Below the pieces are notes generated by a model. It worked only from the letters and a program-made list of their open reading frames with translations, was not told the DNA's origin and searched no databases. Below are positions 46,584-57,971 of a DNA stretch of 64,000 bases, one piece after another. The position numbers and the translations under genes are program-made. The stretch covers positions 45,371,216 through 45,435,215 of the forward strand of contig BTRK01000005.1 in assembly GCA_036245805.1 (NCBI GenBank), in the 5' to 3' direction. Every line of letters starts with the position of its first letter. The stretch's first letter is position 1. This stretch comes from Pristionchus mayeri (taxonomy: Eukaryota > Nematoda > Chromadorea > Rhabditida > Neodiplogasteridae).

Positions 46584-48705
46584 TTAGGTTGTTGCGAAAG
46601 TCCTGTCGCGTGCCTCGATACACTGATTTCGCTTCTCTGGAATTTAGGTTCCCTAACCTCATAGTATGTGTTAGGTGCATACATGAGCACCATAGTCATG
46701 TAGTTACCCCTAGCGAAGCTCCTATAGAAAACCGGAAAATTTTAAAAAATTGATTTTGAAAGAAAATGAGTAAAAAATAAGTTCCAAGTTTATTATAGCC
46801 CTAACACAACTAGCGACTTCTGAACTATTTCTTGTGAAATAATAATAGAGGAAGGGTGGCTTGTTCAGATAAACCTAATATGTCCACAATTTCAATCGGC
46901 TGCGAGCAATAATTTTGCCAAATATTGTAGTTTTCGTCTTTCAAATTTGAGAATCTCTCTTTAGAAGGACCAATTTTGCCGGGGAATATTCCGCCAACTC
47001 GAAACTGAATGATATATATCAGAATATATGTATTTCCGAATAATATTGATTCCTAGATCCATCGGCACTAAAATGAGACTATAAAATATGTATTCGAAAA
47101 TTCTTGTCCAAGCTCCATTCCGAAATATTTAAAAATTTCAAGAAAGGCATGTGTGCCTGGCTATCAACTAATGTACCCTGGTAATGCATGGCTCATGCTT
47201 TTTATGAATATGTTATTCATTTGGCCATATCACTCTTTTCAAAGTAGTATTGGGTTGTAACATAAGTTTTGTCGCATTTCGGAGGTTCACAATATTTCCA
47301 TGAACGATACTTCTCAAATATTCCCGTTGCCTGATCTCATAGTATATGTTTGGGGTATGCATGCCCATTCTAACAATAGTGTATAGCTGAACTGTCCATA
47401 CCGGCTATGCGAATAATATCGATATGAACTGATTTGAATTTCATGCAAATTTTATTTATTTGTTTGACCGGGTGCTAGTTCGAAGATACGAATAATGAAC
47501 CAAACTCCTACAGCATGATGATATGCCCCGTGAATGCTCTTTCAAAATATATGCCAGATATGGTGCTATGTTGAGCGGAATCGCAGATATAGTTCACTGA
47601 ATCTAAGGTTAGCCGCTGATTCCTAGCCAACTTGACCAAGTCTCCTGAATCCAAAATTACAACAACAGTGACTATCGGAAGTGCGTTCTAATTACCACTC
47701 ATGAGGGTCTAATTTCTCATGAACCGGCGAGGCAAATAGTACTCTACATGCGGGAAATTTGAAATTTTCATTAATTCAAGTTTATGTGTTTTTGAATTCA
47801 TGATTGTCATTCAAAAGCTATTGATTTCTAAAATTATCCCGAATACATAATGGTAAGGGAATGGTGGTTGGTTCGGATGATCACAATAAATCAGATATTG
47901 AACGTATGTGTGAGGTAGAAATTTCAACAAAGTGCCAATTTCAGTAGTTTTATTTACACACCATCGTTCTATATGGAGCTACTTATCTCAACAGAACCCG
48001 ATAGACCCCAAACGGTAAATGTATACTGAACACCTTGGGTGAATTATATTTCACAACTATTTGGATCTCCACATCTATTGAGAAGAAAATTCTGCTAGCA
48101 AAAGTTTTCCCAACCGTCACCTACCATCCACATTACACAAACTCGTCTAACTTTCTAGAAAGCTTTTAGTTTGTCATTATCCGTGGATGGTTCAAAATTA
48201 TACCCATATATTGTACTTTACGAATATCACACCAAATCGACATAATTCCTCCTTTTCAAGAAGTCCTGGTGCGCGAAAATGATTTGTAATCCTGTTCTCA
48301 CTACAACTTTGTCTGACTACTGTGCCTCTCTAACTGTCTTGACAGGATTGAAGTAAAGCGCGTAAGAAAGGGTACGAAGGCCCTCACTGATTATGAATAA
48401 CGAAATTGAGATTAAATTAATTCGAAGAATTTCTGAGGTTAGAATGCGTAAGAGATAGGACGCGACAAAATATGTTACAACCTGATAGTAAACGCAGAAA
48501 GGAGCATATCCGTGACCCCTCAGGGTTTCGTCTAACACTGTGATTTTCTAAATGAATCGTCAGCTGTGGAGTAAAGTGCGCTAGAAAGGCAATCTATTAC
48601 CTCACCGATTATAAGTAGTTATTTGATATACAAAGATGAAGTAAGGACTATAGGCGCTACAATGTCCAAGCGCTATGACGCGACAAGACTTTCACAACAA
48701 CCAGA
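46584..48705. mobile_element. TA-flanked mariner-like element interrupted by another
   Basis: Inverted ends containing GGTTGTTG + GAAAGTCCTGTCGCG (left) and its complement (right, about 48679-48705) are flanked by TA (46582-46583 and 48706-48707). About 0.88 kb of its own sequence remains, without a readable transposase. The element at 47250-48485 lies inside it. It starts only 11 bases after the donor of BATH exon 46512-46572. Confidence 0.7.
47250..48485. mobile_element. Second 1.24-kb TA-flanked element, nested and inverted
   Basis: It is an inverted relative of the element at 39745-41009, with the same GTAACATAAGTTTTGTCGC ends and TA flanks (47248-47249 and 48486-48487). The internal sequences align throughout with many substitutions and no intact frame. 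It inserted into the 46584-48705 element, which dates it as the later of the two. Confidence 0.75.
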
Positions 48706-49046
48706 TATTTTAAAGGAGGATAAAAGGCAAAAGCTGGAAAAATATGGCTATTCGCAAAACTTAAATTCAAATTCTACACTTGAAATAATCTTGAAACACA
48801 TCCTGTTTTATCGATCGAAATCATTTATGTTTCAGAAACGCTATATTTTTATTGCCAGGAAGTAGTCGACGAATGCGTCGAGTATCTGAAGGCGACCAAG
48901 ATGTTCTCCGCAACCGAGAAGCTTATCCTGTCCGATCGCTACAGACTCGCGAAGCTCAGAGTAATATTACTAATTTGCTGACTGCCAAAGTTCCGTTCAC
49001 ACATACAATTATACGCTACTGACAACGTGATGTTTAACCGGGTACT

Positions 49047-49047
49047 G

Positions 49048-49118
<71 letters not shown>
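49047..49118. repeat. (TCAA)n microsatellite
   Basis: About 18 uninterrupted tetranucleotide units in a BATH intron. Confidence 0.97.
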
Positions 49119-50010
49119 TTATCTTATCAGAAACCAAACCGACAAACCATAAAAATTGTCAAACCGGGTATTGACAGACAAACAAATTGTCATATGGAAA
49201 TTTAAAAAGTCCTAGTCTTCTATTCGGAATGCAATTCGAACTCGTACTAAACACTACAATAAAGTATTTCAAATTTATCAGGACTATTGCCTTCTGGAAT
49301 TCAAAAGCGCGCAGGAGCTGAAGGCGGCAACTATGGTAAGTTGATTTTAGTTTTGGGAGAGATAATAATGCGCTTATTTCCAGGTTGACCCTGAGTGCGA
49401 GAAGCTCTCCGACAGCATGTGGGCTGCGATTGGTAAACGATTGAGAGATCTCATCTAATTGCCCAGCAAACTCACTAAAGTTAAACGTTTAGAACGTTTC
49501 CTTCTTGTCCTTGCTGTTAATGTCTGCTTGAAAAATGTTTACTTTAAAATTCAATCGAAATTGAGTTAGTATATTTTAATTTATATGCTTTCAATAGATT
49601 TGTTTGCAAATAAATCGTGCTGTCCCAATCGATGATAATTCAACCACAGCTCCACCCCCGATTAGAACTATCGTATTAAAAAACGTTTTCCTTGTCGGTC
49701 CAATACTTTATCGATGAACATACGATACAAAATTTATTTACAAAAAAAATCTGAATAGTAACTGCGATCGTTCACAACCCGGCGGTAGTCAGAGAGAAGA
49801 GAGAGAGGTGACTTGCGATAGAGGTTTGACAATGATTGGAATAGGATTTCACTTTTTGGGGAGTTTTGAAAATTTCCGAGTAACGCTCATGAGTTTTCAT
49901 AACTGTCGAGTTTACGAACTTTTTTTCATTTTAACTTTATTATTTTTTTCATTTTAACTCGGAAATGCGACAAAACTGTCCAAAAAGGGAAACGTTAGTT
50001 TGACAATGAT

Positions 50011-50073
50011 CACTAGGTCGATAACTATGACTTCACAGGCGGAATGACGTCATAGTTACCGTCCATCCTAGTG
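50011..50073. repeat. 63-bp CACTAGG-ended inverted repeat
   Basis: CACTAGGTCG-ATAACTATGA at the left is matched by TCATAGTTACCGTCCATCCT + AGTG at the right. The termini match those of the LINE-bearing element at 41703-43791, so it may be a minimal non-autonomous member of that family. Confidence 0.6.
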
Positions 50074-50305
50074 CCCACTGATCGGATAGCAGACAGATCC
50101 CTGAGTGAACACCAGGGATAAGTGATGGCGATTACGTGGAGCGAAAGGGAACCCGGTTTAAGTAGACAATAATATATTCTGTTGAGGACTTACACTGGTC
50201 AGATCATTGATTTGAGTATATGGGATATGAAAACGATATTCTAGCTTTTCAATCACTGCTGTTCTGGAGTATCTTAAAGACTTCTTGCATGCTACAATTC
50301 GCCAT

Positions 50306-53300
50306 CTATGACAGAGCCAACGCCGTGAAAAGCGCTATCAATAGTGCCGTGATAGGGAAGGAATTAGGAGAAGAAGAAGGCTTGCACCCCGTCCAGAAAT
50401 GCTCCGTCAAGTGATCGTAGATTGACAGATCCACACGACCGACCGAATGGGGAGTCGACTGGAAGGATCAAAGATCATATTGAGGTCCAGCTTTGTAAAG
50501 ATATTTCAGTTATAAAAATGTAAATTTCAAACCTGAGTAAGCTGCTTTTCGAGATCAATTTGAGCGTCACGTGACATTTTTCCAAGCAGTTCATCGCCTG
50601 AATTTATCATTTAATAATGTTGTTTCAGCTGCAATTTCGTCCAGTACTTTTACATGTATTTTTTGAATGGCACGCCACTGTCTTTTCATTTCTCAGTGCA
50701 TAATTTGAAGCGTTGAATAACTATAGAGTGGAGGCCGTGACATCGTTTTTTCAAACACGTTTGACTATTGCGAAAATCGAAGAAAATCGAAGGCGAAATC
50801 TGAACATACCAGTAGATATCAAGTCGAAGACGCAAGCATCGAAGAAGTCATCCGTAACGTTCATCAACTTACATCGCTCTGAACAGAAACCCTTCAATAA
50901 ACGTGAACTCTTACAGGGTGCCGCAAACGACTAATTGTGAAATTATCTGAACAAAAAATGTATATAAGCTCACCAGTGGCCAATTTCAGCGGAAGCTCCA
51001 CTGGCGTGCCGTGACACTTCGAGAATGACTGTAACATTTATCATTAGAATTCTAAAAAAACGATCGATCAAGAGACGTTTTCTCTTATACAGAACTTCAT
51101 TCCCATGTTTGTTATCACACAATCGATTTTTTTTTAAAAATGAAGACAGAATCATGGGAATCACAAATTCTTCTCACCTGCGGGTTAGCGAGAGCAGCCG
51201 GGAGCGGAATGAGTGTGTGCAGCGGGCATCCTACAACGCAATCATCAACCGGGAATGAAAAGGAAATATGAATTCGACTATATTGAACAGGCTTCAAATG
51301 AAAAATAATCAGGAATGTTTTTTTTTTGTAGATTGAATGCCTACCTGCGTGACACAGCTGCTCCGACGGGGACAGTCCCCGCTCCGAGGCAGAATACGGC
51401 AATTGTTCCTGATATTGATATTAATAAAAATTAGCAATTTAGCGCAAGACGAATGTACAGTCGCCAGACACAAAGAAAAAAAATGTTCGCATTCCTGCTA
51501 TGCGTCACACTCTATATTTCGAACTAAACCTTGACCTCTCATAGTTTTCAGAAGTTGGGCGGATGTTCAATAAAAATGAAACCATGTGGTACAGGCGGAT
51601 GAGGCGGTCGCAGCTAGGAATACTCACGATCAAATATTAAAAATCAAAGATCACCTGGGACAGCACATGGTTTGGCATCGTCACCGACACACTCAGGTAC
51701 GGTCCGGCTCGCCTGAATATATTATTCATAATTCGCAATTAGTCAATGAAACATGCTATAATTGTTATGTTGAGTAAGACGATTTTCACACTATCGCACA
51801 GTTTCGAACGGGCAAAATTTAGAGAAACATAATCCTCTGATCTCTTGCAGAACGACGCAACGACTAATTACAACTTTTCCGTGCAAAATGTTCACCTGAT
51901 GTGGAGTGTGGTGGAGGAGTGATGGAGCGCGAGCTCGATGTGGTCGGGTGAGTGACGGAGGACCTGGAATTTTTTTTCAATGTATTGTTATTTTTATGCT
52001 TCACGATGTCCATATTGCCTGGACCATCAGTTCAAGTCAGTGAAGGATGGACACTAACGTTGCAAAACTTCATATAGTTTCTTGCGAAGAAATACTTGAC
52101 AACTTTGCAGTAGACAGGCGTCAACACTGCGATTGTTCAGTGCCCGAAATATTACCCCGCGTTGTCTACTTTATTTAAGTTTGCGTTATGTTTCAATTTG
52201 CATATTTTATCAAATACTATCCGACTATTTTAGTGTTTCTCTTGACTTTGAGAAAACAATTATTAAAATATTTTTTTAAAAATCAAATTCGTCGTTATAT
52301 TCCACAATCTCAGGCCTCAGATGTCATCCTACTCTTACATCGACCGTTTTCTAGTCCTTACCTCCACAGCCCGCTTCCCATCCACCATCGAGTGCGTCGT
52401 GCCATCAACGAAGGATGAGGGGAGGTGCTCGGTCTCGGAGGCGGCTTCGTACCTGTAGTAGGGTTGGCAATACGAGGGTAGGTTACGAGCTCGTTATCCT
52501 CCCCCTACTCTTATTTCGCAGTCAGAGGAGGGGGAGGCGTAACGAGCTCGTAACCTTCCCTCGTATTGCCAACTATAACCTGTAGTAGTTTCTAAAATAA
52601 ATTTGCAACTTCTACATAGGGTCAGAACCTTCGTAATATCAACATTTTTAATGCTTAGGCAAGATAATATTTTTTTTATTTTAAAAATGCAATTACTCAC
52701 CTCTTGGTCCCGGTACAATTATGCTCCCGTACGATTACGGTGATCTTCGACACCGCAGTGACCATCGAGTCCTCGCGCACACGACCAGATGAGACTTGTA
52801 CAAGGAGGAACCTGAAAAGCTGAATTATGTTGTCGAATTCAAATATCGGACAACATTGAGAGCGGAAATGGACACTGGCATCGCAGAACAAAGTAATCAA
52901 TTCGTTGATCACGAATTGCACGCCAAGATGCGATGATTGTAGTAGGTCATGAAATGCTCACCGATTATCGATCAGTGGTCGGGCGCCCACTTCCGCGCAC
53001 GAGTGCACGCGCGTGTCGAAAGTTCTAAAAATGTCATTTTGAAGAAAAAAACTTTCAAAGGTACAACTGTGTTTCAATACGTTCTCAAAAATGATAAGTT
53101 TCTACATTTGTGATTTGTAGTTCATCAGTGACGCAAAACACAAAAACAAATTAAGCAATTGCGATGACAATTTGAAAAACCCTTAAAAATCACCTGATAT
53201 GCGGATCTCCCCACATGGCACAGTGTCGAAGCGAGGAGGAGGGGAAGGGCGGCGGCAGGCGGCATCTTTATTTGGAATGCCACTATATCTAACAATCATC

Positions 53301-54792
53301 TGTCGTTCAAATCACTAGATCGGATGACGTCATGCCGGCGACATGACTCTGATATATTAAATGTGTCAATACGTCGGTCGTAGTTCTCATCCCACCTAGA
53401 GCCGTTGGTGAAGATAAAGGCAAGTCCATTTTCATAATATTTTCAGTATGATGAATATGCACTGTCACCTTCTAAGTACATAATCATCCAAGCATAATCA
53501 GTATGAGAGCACGATAAACGATACCACGGTCTCTTCATTTTCCCTCCACACACTCTCTTGATGAGAAGCGACCGTGGTATCGGCTTTTGTACTCACACCG
53601 CTTTTGATATTTCCTCAATGTTTTGCTCACTCATTTCATTGCCAGTTACCTTTCCAATGACATTTGTTCTCCTATTTTCGATTATATGTATACAAAATAA
53701 TGCAATTATAATTATGAATATAATTAATTTACTCACCTCTGCGCCTGCCTCCCTTCCGCGTTCGCCCTTGCCAGTATATGATCGCAATCGTACTGCTTCA
53801 ACTTGAGGTAACTGACTGAAGCGGAAAGTATTTGTTATAAGTGTAATGATAATCAAAGGAAAACATTTATCGCTTTTCCCATAGCGGTGATTTCGTATCG
53901 GATTCTGGCATTGCAATACAACTTACAGTATCTTGTAAGTCTATCCCTAAGCGTGAAACCAGTATAATCATAATACAACTAACAATAAGTGGTGGAGTGG
54001 AAGTGGAGCTCTCCTCTGCAAGCGTCCGCAGTTTCGTTGAGACACGAGCGGTAGGAAGACATTACCTGAATTTAGAGTCCCCTTATTGGAAAATTATAAT
54101 GGAATGTTCGGTTAAGTTTTTAGGTGTACTAAATAAACAAACGCTTTGTCATGTGATTTGTTGCCGCTTATGCTTGCATAAGGCTGTTAAACTTTTTTTA
54201 AATTAAAAAATTGCAAATTTACCTCGCAGTATCGCTCATTCCTGCCCACTCGAATGCCCTCGTACTCCATCGTGCGATCATAGGCGACAGTGCACGCGTC
54301 CATAGCGCACCCGCTCGCCTCACCGCCTGCAATGAACATCGAACATGAATATAGCAAACGTGTGTCCGTCTCTAATTGCCACTTGGATTGATTGCTAACC
54401 CCTGACCCTTCTCCTCCCTTGCTGTCAAGCAACGATAACCGATTCGATCCAAATGTATACCCGCTTCTTGCACACCCTCACGTTATTATTGCACTCTAAC
54501 CTCTATATTTCTAATTTTTGTGAGAGATGGCGTCGCAAACGACACGTTACATTATGCATTACATCCATAGTTGCCCAACACTGGCGGCGAGGTGTTTTTA
54601 GGCCATGAGCCCCTATTTGCCGTGGGCAACTAAGGTTATGTCTCTACACTCCGACTGAAGAATTTTCCTATGCAGAATGGATAGAATGCGTTTTATGGAA
54701 TACCACAATTTTCTGTCTACCGTACCTGAGTCTTGCAAGAAGGCGAGCGCGTGGATCGATAATTGGAGCGCGAGGAGGATACGGTAGGTCAT
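50306..54792 (-). CDS. drag-1: Repulsive guidance molecule (RGM) homologue
   Basis: RGM proteins are GPI-anchored BMP co-receptors; the C. elegans member is DRAG-1. Minus-strand exons: 54792-54726 (ATG), 54326-54223, 53811-53737, about 53260-53194, 53024-52962, 52811-52701, 52452-52362, 51963-51896, 51712-51655, 51408-51345, 51230-51178, 51028-50974, 50597-50533, 50458-50306 (stop TAG). Signal peptide TYRILLALQLSIHALA. The Cys-rich N-terminal exon (GCAMDACTVAYDR) corresponds to the RGM N-domain. CAMWGDPHIRTFD carries the GDPH motif at which RGMs self-cleave (Asp-Pro), followed by GARPLIDNRFLLVQVSSG, LPSSFVDGTTHSMVDG, AGPYLSVSVTMPNHV and LCHAGCPL, all in RGM order. The tail FPITALLIALFTALALS is a GPI-attachment-type hydrophobic end. 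Phases agree at every junction except the entry to the 53260-53194 exon, whose 5' boundary is not settled; an extra exon may be missing there. Secreted, cell-surface location expected. Confidence 0.87.
52462..52577. mobile_element. 116-bp MITE with 11-bp target duplication
   Basis: A long inverted repeat begins GGTTGGCAATACGAGGG and ends CCCTCGTATTGCCAAC, with GTTACGAGCTCGTTA inside each arm and a 17-base loop. It is flanked by direct repeats of ACCTGTAGTAG (52451-52461 and 52578-52588). An 11-base duplication is within the range for Mutator-like elements. It lies at the 3' end of an RGM intron. Confidence 0.8.
53519..53582. repeat. Small inverted repeat CGATACCACGGTC
   Basis: CGATACCACGGTC and its complement are separated by about 38 bases. 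A related TACCGTGGTATCG fragment occurs at 63702. Intronic in the RGM gene. Confidence 0.65.
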
Positions 54793-54879
54793 CGCGGCGC
54801 ATCGTAGTCGATTCAGCACGAGTTCATCGATAAGCTGACGCGGGGGTACTGTAATGGTGTACTGTAGATGAAAAAGCAT

Positions 54880-56733
54880 GAACTATTGTGTAAACATCAT
54901 ACACATTCGAGCAAAGCAGAGCGATTGCAATTTCGGATTCATTGAGAAGAGATCATTTTGCAAGTGTAAATTATGCAAATCGACGGATGCTGAAGGGCAA
55001 ACAATTAGTAGTGATTATTCAAGGACAAATCATTGAGAGATTTGAGAGATGTGATGAGGGAAGTTGCCGTGAAATAGATCCCCCCCCCCACGGCAGAGTA
55101 ATTCGAGAAGATGACATGCCGATTGCACGACGTTGCACTGCAGGATAGATCTCTTTGTGGCGAGACTCGGCGTTAAAAGGGGAACATTGATGAGAACAGA
55201 TTTTATTATTGTGTTGAGGAGGAACTCGCAATTCCATCAAACGCATTCGCCTAGACGTGAATTAACATAACGTCGAAACATATGTGAATTGCTTCTCTCC
55301 TAACGAGATCATCATGACTGATTAACGCGATAAAATGGCGATTGCGGGCTTGCACTGACTTCCCCCAGTCATATGATTGATGCATGCCGGCCTCCCGTTC
55401 TGTAAGAAATTTTTGGATAACACATTCGAATATTGTGCTTGGCAAGCGGACCACTCATCATCAAACACAATCAGCTTGTTGCGAATTATGCAAAGGGCGA
55501 AACATATGTGAGATCGTCGAAGATCGTCGAAGTCTGCGAACGAGCCCTTCACGACAGAGTAATGTGAGAAGATGGCACGCCGAGTGCAGTGATATTGTAC
55601 TGCAGCAATCTCTCTTCTTGAGGAGGTCTCGGAAAACAAAACTCGTAATCACAGTGAGAATATAATATTGTTTAACTATTTTGTTTAAAGGAAAATAAAC
55701 ACTGATCAATCATATTCATCAAGCCGCAAGATATACTAAGTGAGAAATATATGATAAACGAAGAGAAGATTCTTAACGAGAGCCTCACAACAATGAAAAT
55801 TTAAAAAGGTAACATTGTGAGTGCGGGGCCACTGCTCGGACTTTCCGTATTCCGTGCTTGATTCAAGTCGGCCTACCATTACGAAGCAATAGAATCGGGG
55901 ATTCGTGATAATAAATTGGGTTGAACACAACGGAGACCTTCCATCAGCCACATTTACCTAGCCCTGATTTATCTTAAAGGCGAAACAGATGCGAAATGGG
56001 CTTAGGACAACTGTTGATCTCCTCCACGAGAGAGTAACACACGAAGTTGGCGTGGAAATTGCAGCACTACTACAATGTTTTCCCCCATTTTCATGCTTGA
56101 TGCATGCTGACCGTCGTATATGCCGTCGTACATGCCGTCGTTATCAAACGTGGTATGTCGTCAGAGTACGCATCCGACTTAGCGCCGATGAGGGTCACAG
56201 CACTGGCTAGGCTCACTATTCGCACCTCGCAAATGGAAATCGCTATTTGGGTGATAATCTATTCATGTTGGACATATTTTCCCGGTTGAGCGCCGAGAGA
56301 TTGTGGACAATGAAGATGCCATTGCTCAAATTTAAGCAATATTCAATGGCCAATTAAAGGAAAATTGCTAAAATTAGTATGTTGGAACGCGAGAATGCCC
56401 AAGATCGAGCTCATTAAATTTTGACCCTAATTATCCAGATGGTGAAACACAAGTGAATTCGGAGGACAGCTGATTTTTGCAGATTGAGACCCACACGACA
56501 ATGGAATTTCGAGAAGATGATGAGGGTCATTGAACTGACTTCTCATTCCCCGCACACCCTACGGACTGCATTCACTTGAAACCTGACGCATTCGCATGAT
56601 CAGAATGGCTGCACTTATTGTAATCACAAGCAAAGCACACTGACATCAAATACATTTCACCTAGACGTGAAATAACCGAATGGAGAAACAAACGTGAAAT
56701 TAGAGGGCAACAAATTATCTCTGATCGAAACTA
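54880..56733. other. Diverged repeat units, no gene recognised
   Basis: Phrases such as GAAACATATGTGAA, then GAGAGAGTAA / GACAGAGTAA and CGAGAAGATGA, recur in the same order near 55060-55130, 55260, 55500-55590, 55985-56060, 56450-56530 and 56690. Related ones appear at 58050. This looks like an old tandem or dispersed repeat of roughly 400-500 bases. Several open frames in it (for example 55384-55665) lack family features. Confidence 0.5.
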
Positions 56734-57971
56734 TCAGGGTGTCCGGAAAGTTCGTTCATGCCTTTGTAAAAACTCAGTTTGCGATCGAATTTCGCAATCA
56801 CGCAATGTTGTTTGTCAACAAAGTATTGCATCATCCTGACGCTAAGTGGTGAGAGGATTGAATCAATCTCTTAGTTTCTACATCGATTTTCGTGATGGAG
56901 ACTCATCTTTACCTCCGCGCAGTCATGCTGCATTATTACCGTCTTGGCCAATCAGTGAGGCAGGCCCATTCTGCCCTGGCCCAATCGGAAGGTGACGATG
57001 CCCCGTCCCTTCGGTTCTGCCAGAAGTGGTTCTCTCGCTTCAAGAACGGAGACTATAGTCTCGAAGATCACCCCCTTTCTGGACGCCCTCCGACCCTCGA
57101 TCAGTCTCTTGTCCTCAGCACTCTGAATAGGAATCCCAAAGCCAGTGTGCGCGATTTGAGGAGAGAGACTGGCACTCCTAAATCGACGGTGTCCGATATC
57201 CTCCATCGAGTGGGAAAGAAGCCCAAGCTCCCACAAGTGGTTCCCCATGATCGCTCTCCGGCACAGCTGAAAAACCGTGTCGAGATCCGTCATGAATTGC
57301 TCCATCGCAGATCAAATCTTGGATGGGTCAATTCAATTGTCGCCACAGATGAGAAGTGGATCGCCTACGATAACCCTGAGAGGAAACTACAATGGGTCGA
57401 TGCGGATAAGAAGCCCAAGCCAGTCCCGAAGAAGGAAAAGCATGGAAAGAAGGAACTCCTCTGCTTTTTCTTCTCCGTGCTCGGTCCGATCTACTGGGAG
57501 ATCCTGTCCCCTGGCACCAACATCACTGCCGACCTCTTCTCCAACCAACTGGAAGAAGTCGCCCACAGAACCCCTCCCAGTCTTGTGAGCGAGGGCAAAA
57601 TCCTTCTTCTGATGGACAATGCCCGCCCTCATCGCGCGAAATTGACTCAGAAGAAAATGGACGAGCTGGTTATCGAGAGGATTCCCCACCCACCGTATTC
57701 ACTGGACCTCTCTCCTTGTGACTTCCACTGTCTCCGCTCTCTCTCTGACTTCTGCAAGGGGAAGAAGTTCAAAGATCGAGATCAAGTTGTGAGGGCTTTC
57801 GTGGAATGGATGATCTCGAGGACTCCCGATTTCTGGGAGAGAGGAATCGCTACTCTGCCCGATCGCTGGAAGGAAGTGAGGGGAAACATGGGAGCATACA
57901 TTGATCACTGAGAATTGTAAAGTATTGAATAAACAATAAAAAAATATGAACGAACTTTCCGGACACCCTAA
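56734..57971. mobile_element. Complete mariner transposon
   Basis: It is 1238 bases with 26-base inverted ends (GGGTGTCCGGAAAGTTCGTT within both, one mismatch) and TA on each side (56732-56733, 57972-57973). It encloses one intact transposase. Length, ends and TA duplication are those of a full-length mariner, and the near-identical ends suggest recent activity. Confidence 0.93.
56895..57911 (+). CDS. Mariner transposase (DD34D)
   Basis: This is an intact 338-codon DNA transposase; mariner enzymes are usually about 345 residues. The ATG at 56895 is the first in frame; the in-frame codon before it is GTG. The N-terminal helix-turn-helix region contains RLGQSVRQAHSALAQSEGDD and WFSRFKNGDYSLEDHPLSGR, typical of mariner. 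Catalytic residues: Asp152 in VATDEKWIAYDN, Asp241 in LLMDNARPHRA and Asp276 in SLDLSPCDFH. Exactly 34 residues separate the last two, the mariner spacing. The C-terminal FWERGIATLPDRWKEV matches the family ending. No stop or frameshift interrupts it. An AATAAA-type signal follows the stop near 57927. It is independent of host genes and sits in a repeat-rich intergenic block. Confidence 0.95.
   Translation: METHLYLRAVMLHYYRLGQSVRQAHSALAQSEGDDAPSLRFCQKWFSRFKNGDYSLEDHPLSGRPPTLDQSLVLSTLNRNPKASVRDLRRETGTPKSTVSDILHRVGKKPKLPQVVPHDRSPAQLKNRVEIRHELLHRRSNLGWVNSIVATDEKWIAYDNPERKLQWVDADKKPKPVPKKEKHGKKELLCFFFSVLGPIYWEILSPGTNITADLFSNQLEEVAHRTPPSLVSEGKILLLMDNARPHRAKLTQKKMDELVIERIPHPPYSLDLSPCDFHCLRSLSDFCKGKKFKDRDQVVRAFVEWMISRTPDFWERGIATLPDRWKEVRGNMGAYIDH

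Larger units (their letters stand above)
41572..49458 (+). pseudogene. MATH-BTB (BATH) domain gene, apparently disrupted
   Basis: BATH proteins recruit substrates to cullin-3 ubiquitin ligases. Exons: about 41572-41622, 43938-44020, 44208-44315, 44364-44431, 44696-44783, 44917-45015, 45136-45187, 46512-46572, 48859-48960, 49282-49335, 49384-49458. MATH part: NGTYLEFACEG / DSNAQFMCEADATLDV / FDTQRFDGTKGWRWAG / QNDQICIQLI. BTB part: EKRLHVNKD / FLSLHSPVFAAMFLREFEER / EFLDLLNVIVP / VLHLADRFQMEAI. Tail: ECVEYLKATKMFSATEKLIL and CLLEFKSAQELKA. The stop is at 49456-49458, with AATAAA at 49609-49614. Decay signs: TGA at 45169-45171 where related proteins have a residue after the conserved Pro; exon 46512-46572 leaves in phase 2 but 48859 needs phase 0; the 5' end of MATH is missing. 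Introns are swollen by transposons. Expression is not excluded, but a normal full-length product is unlikely. Confidence 0.75.

Noticed and set aside
51178..51277. Longer RGM exon using the TAG acceptor at 51278
   Set aside because: That boundary is out of phase; the acceptor after 51230 gives LCHAGCPL, matching the RGM family.
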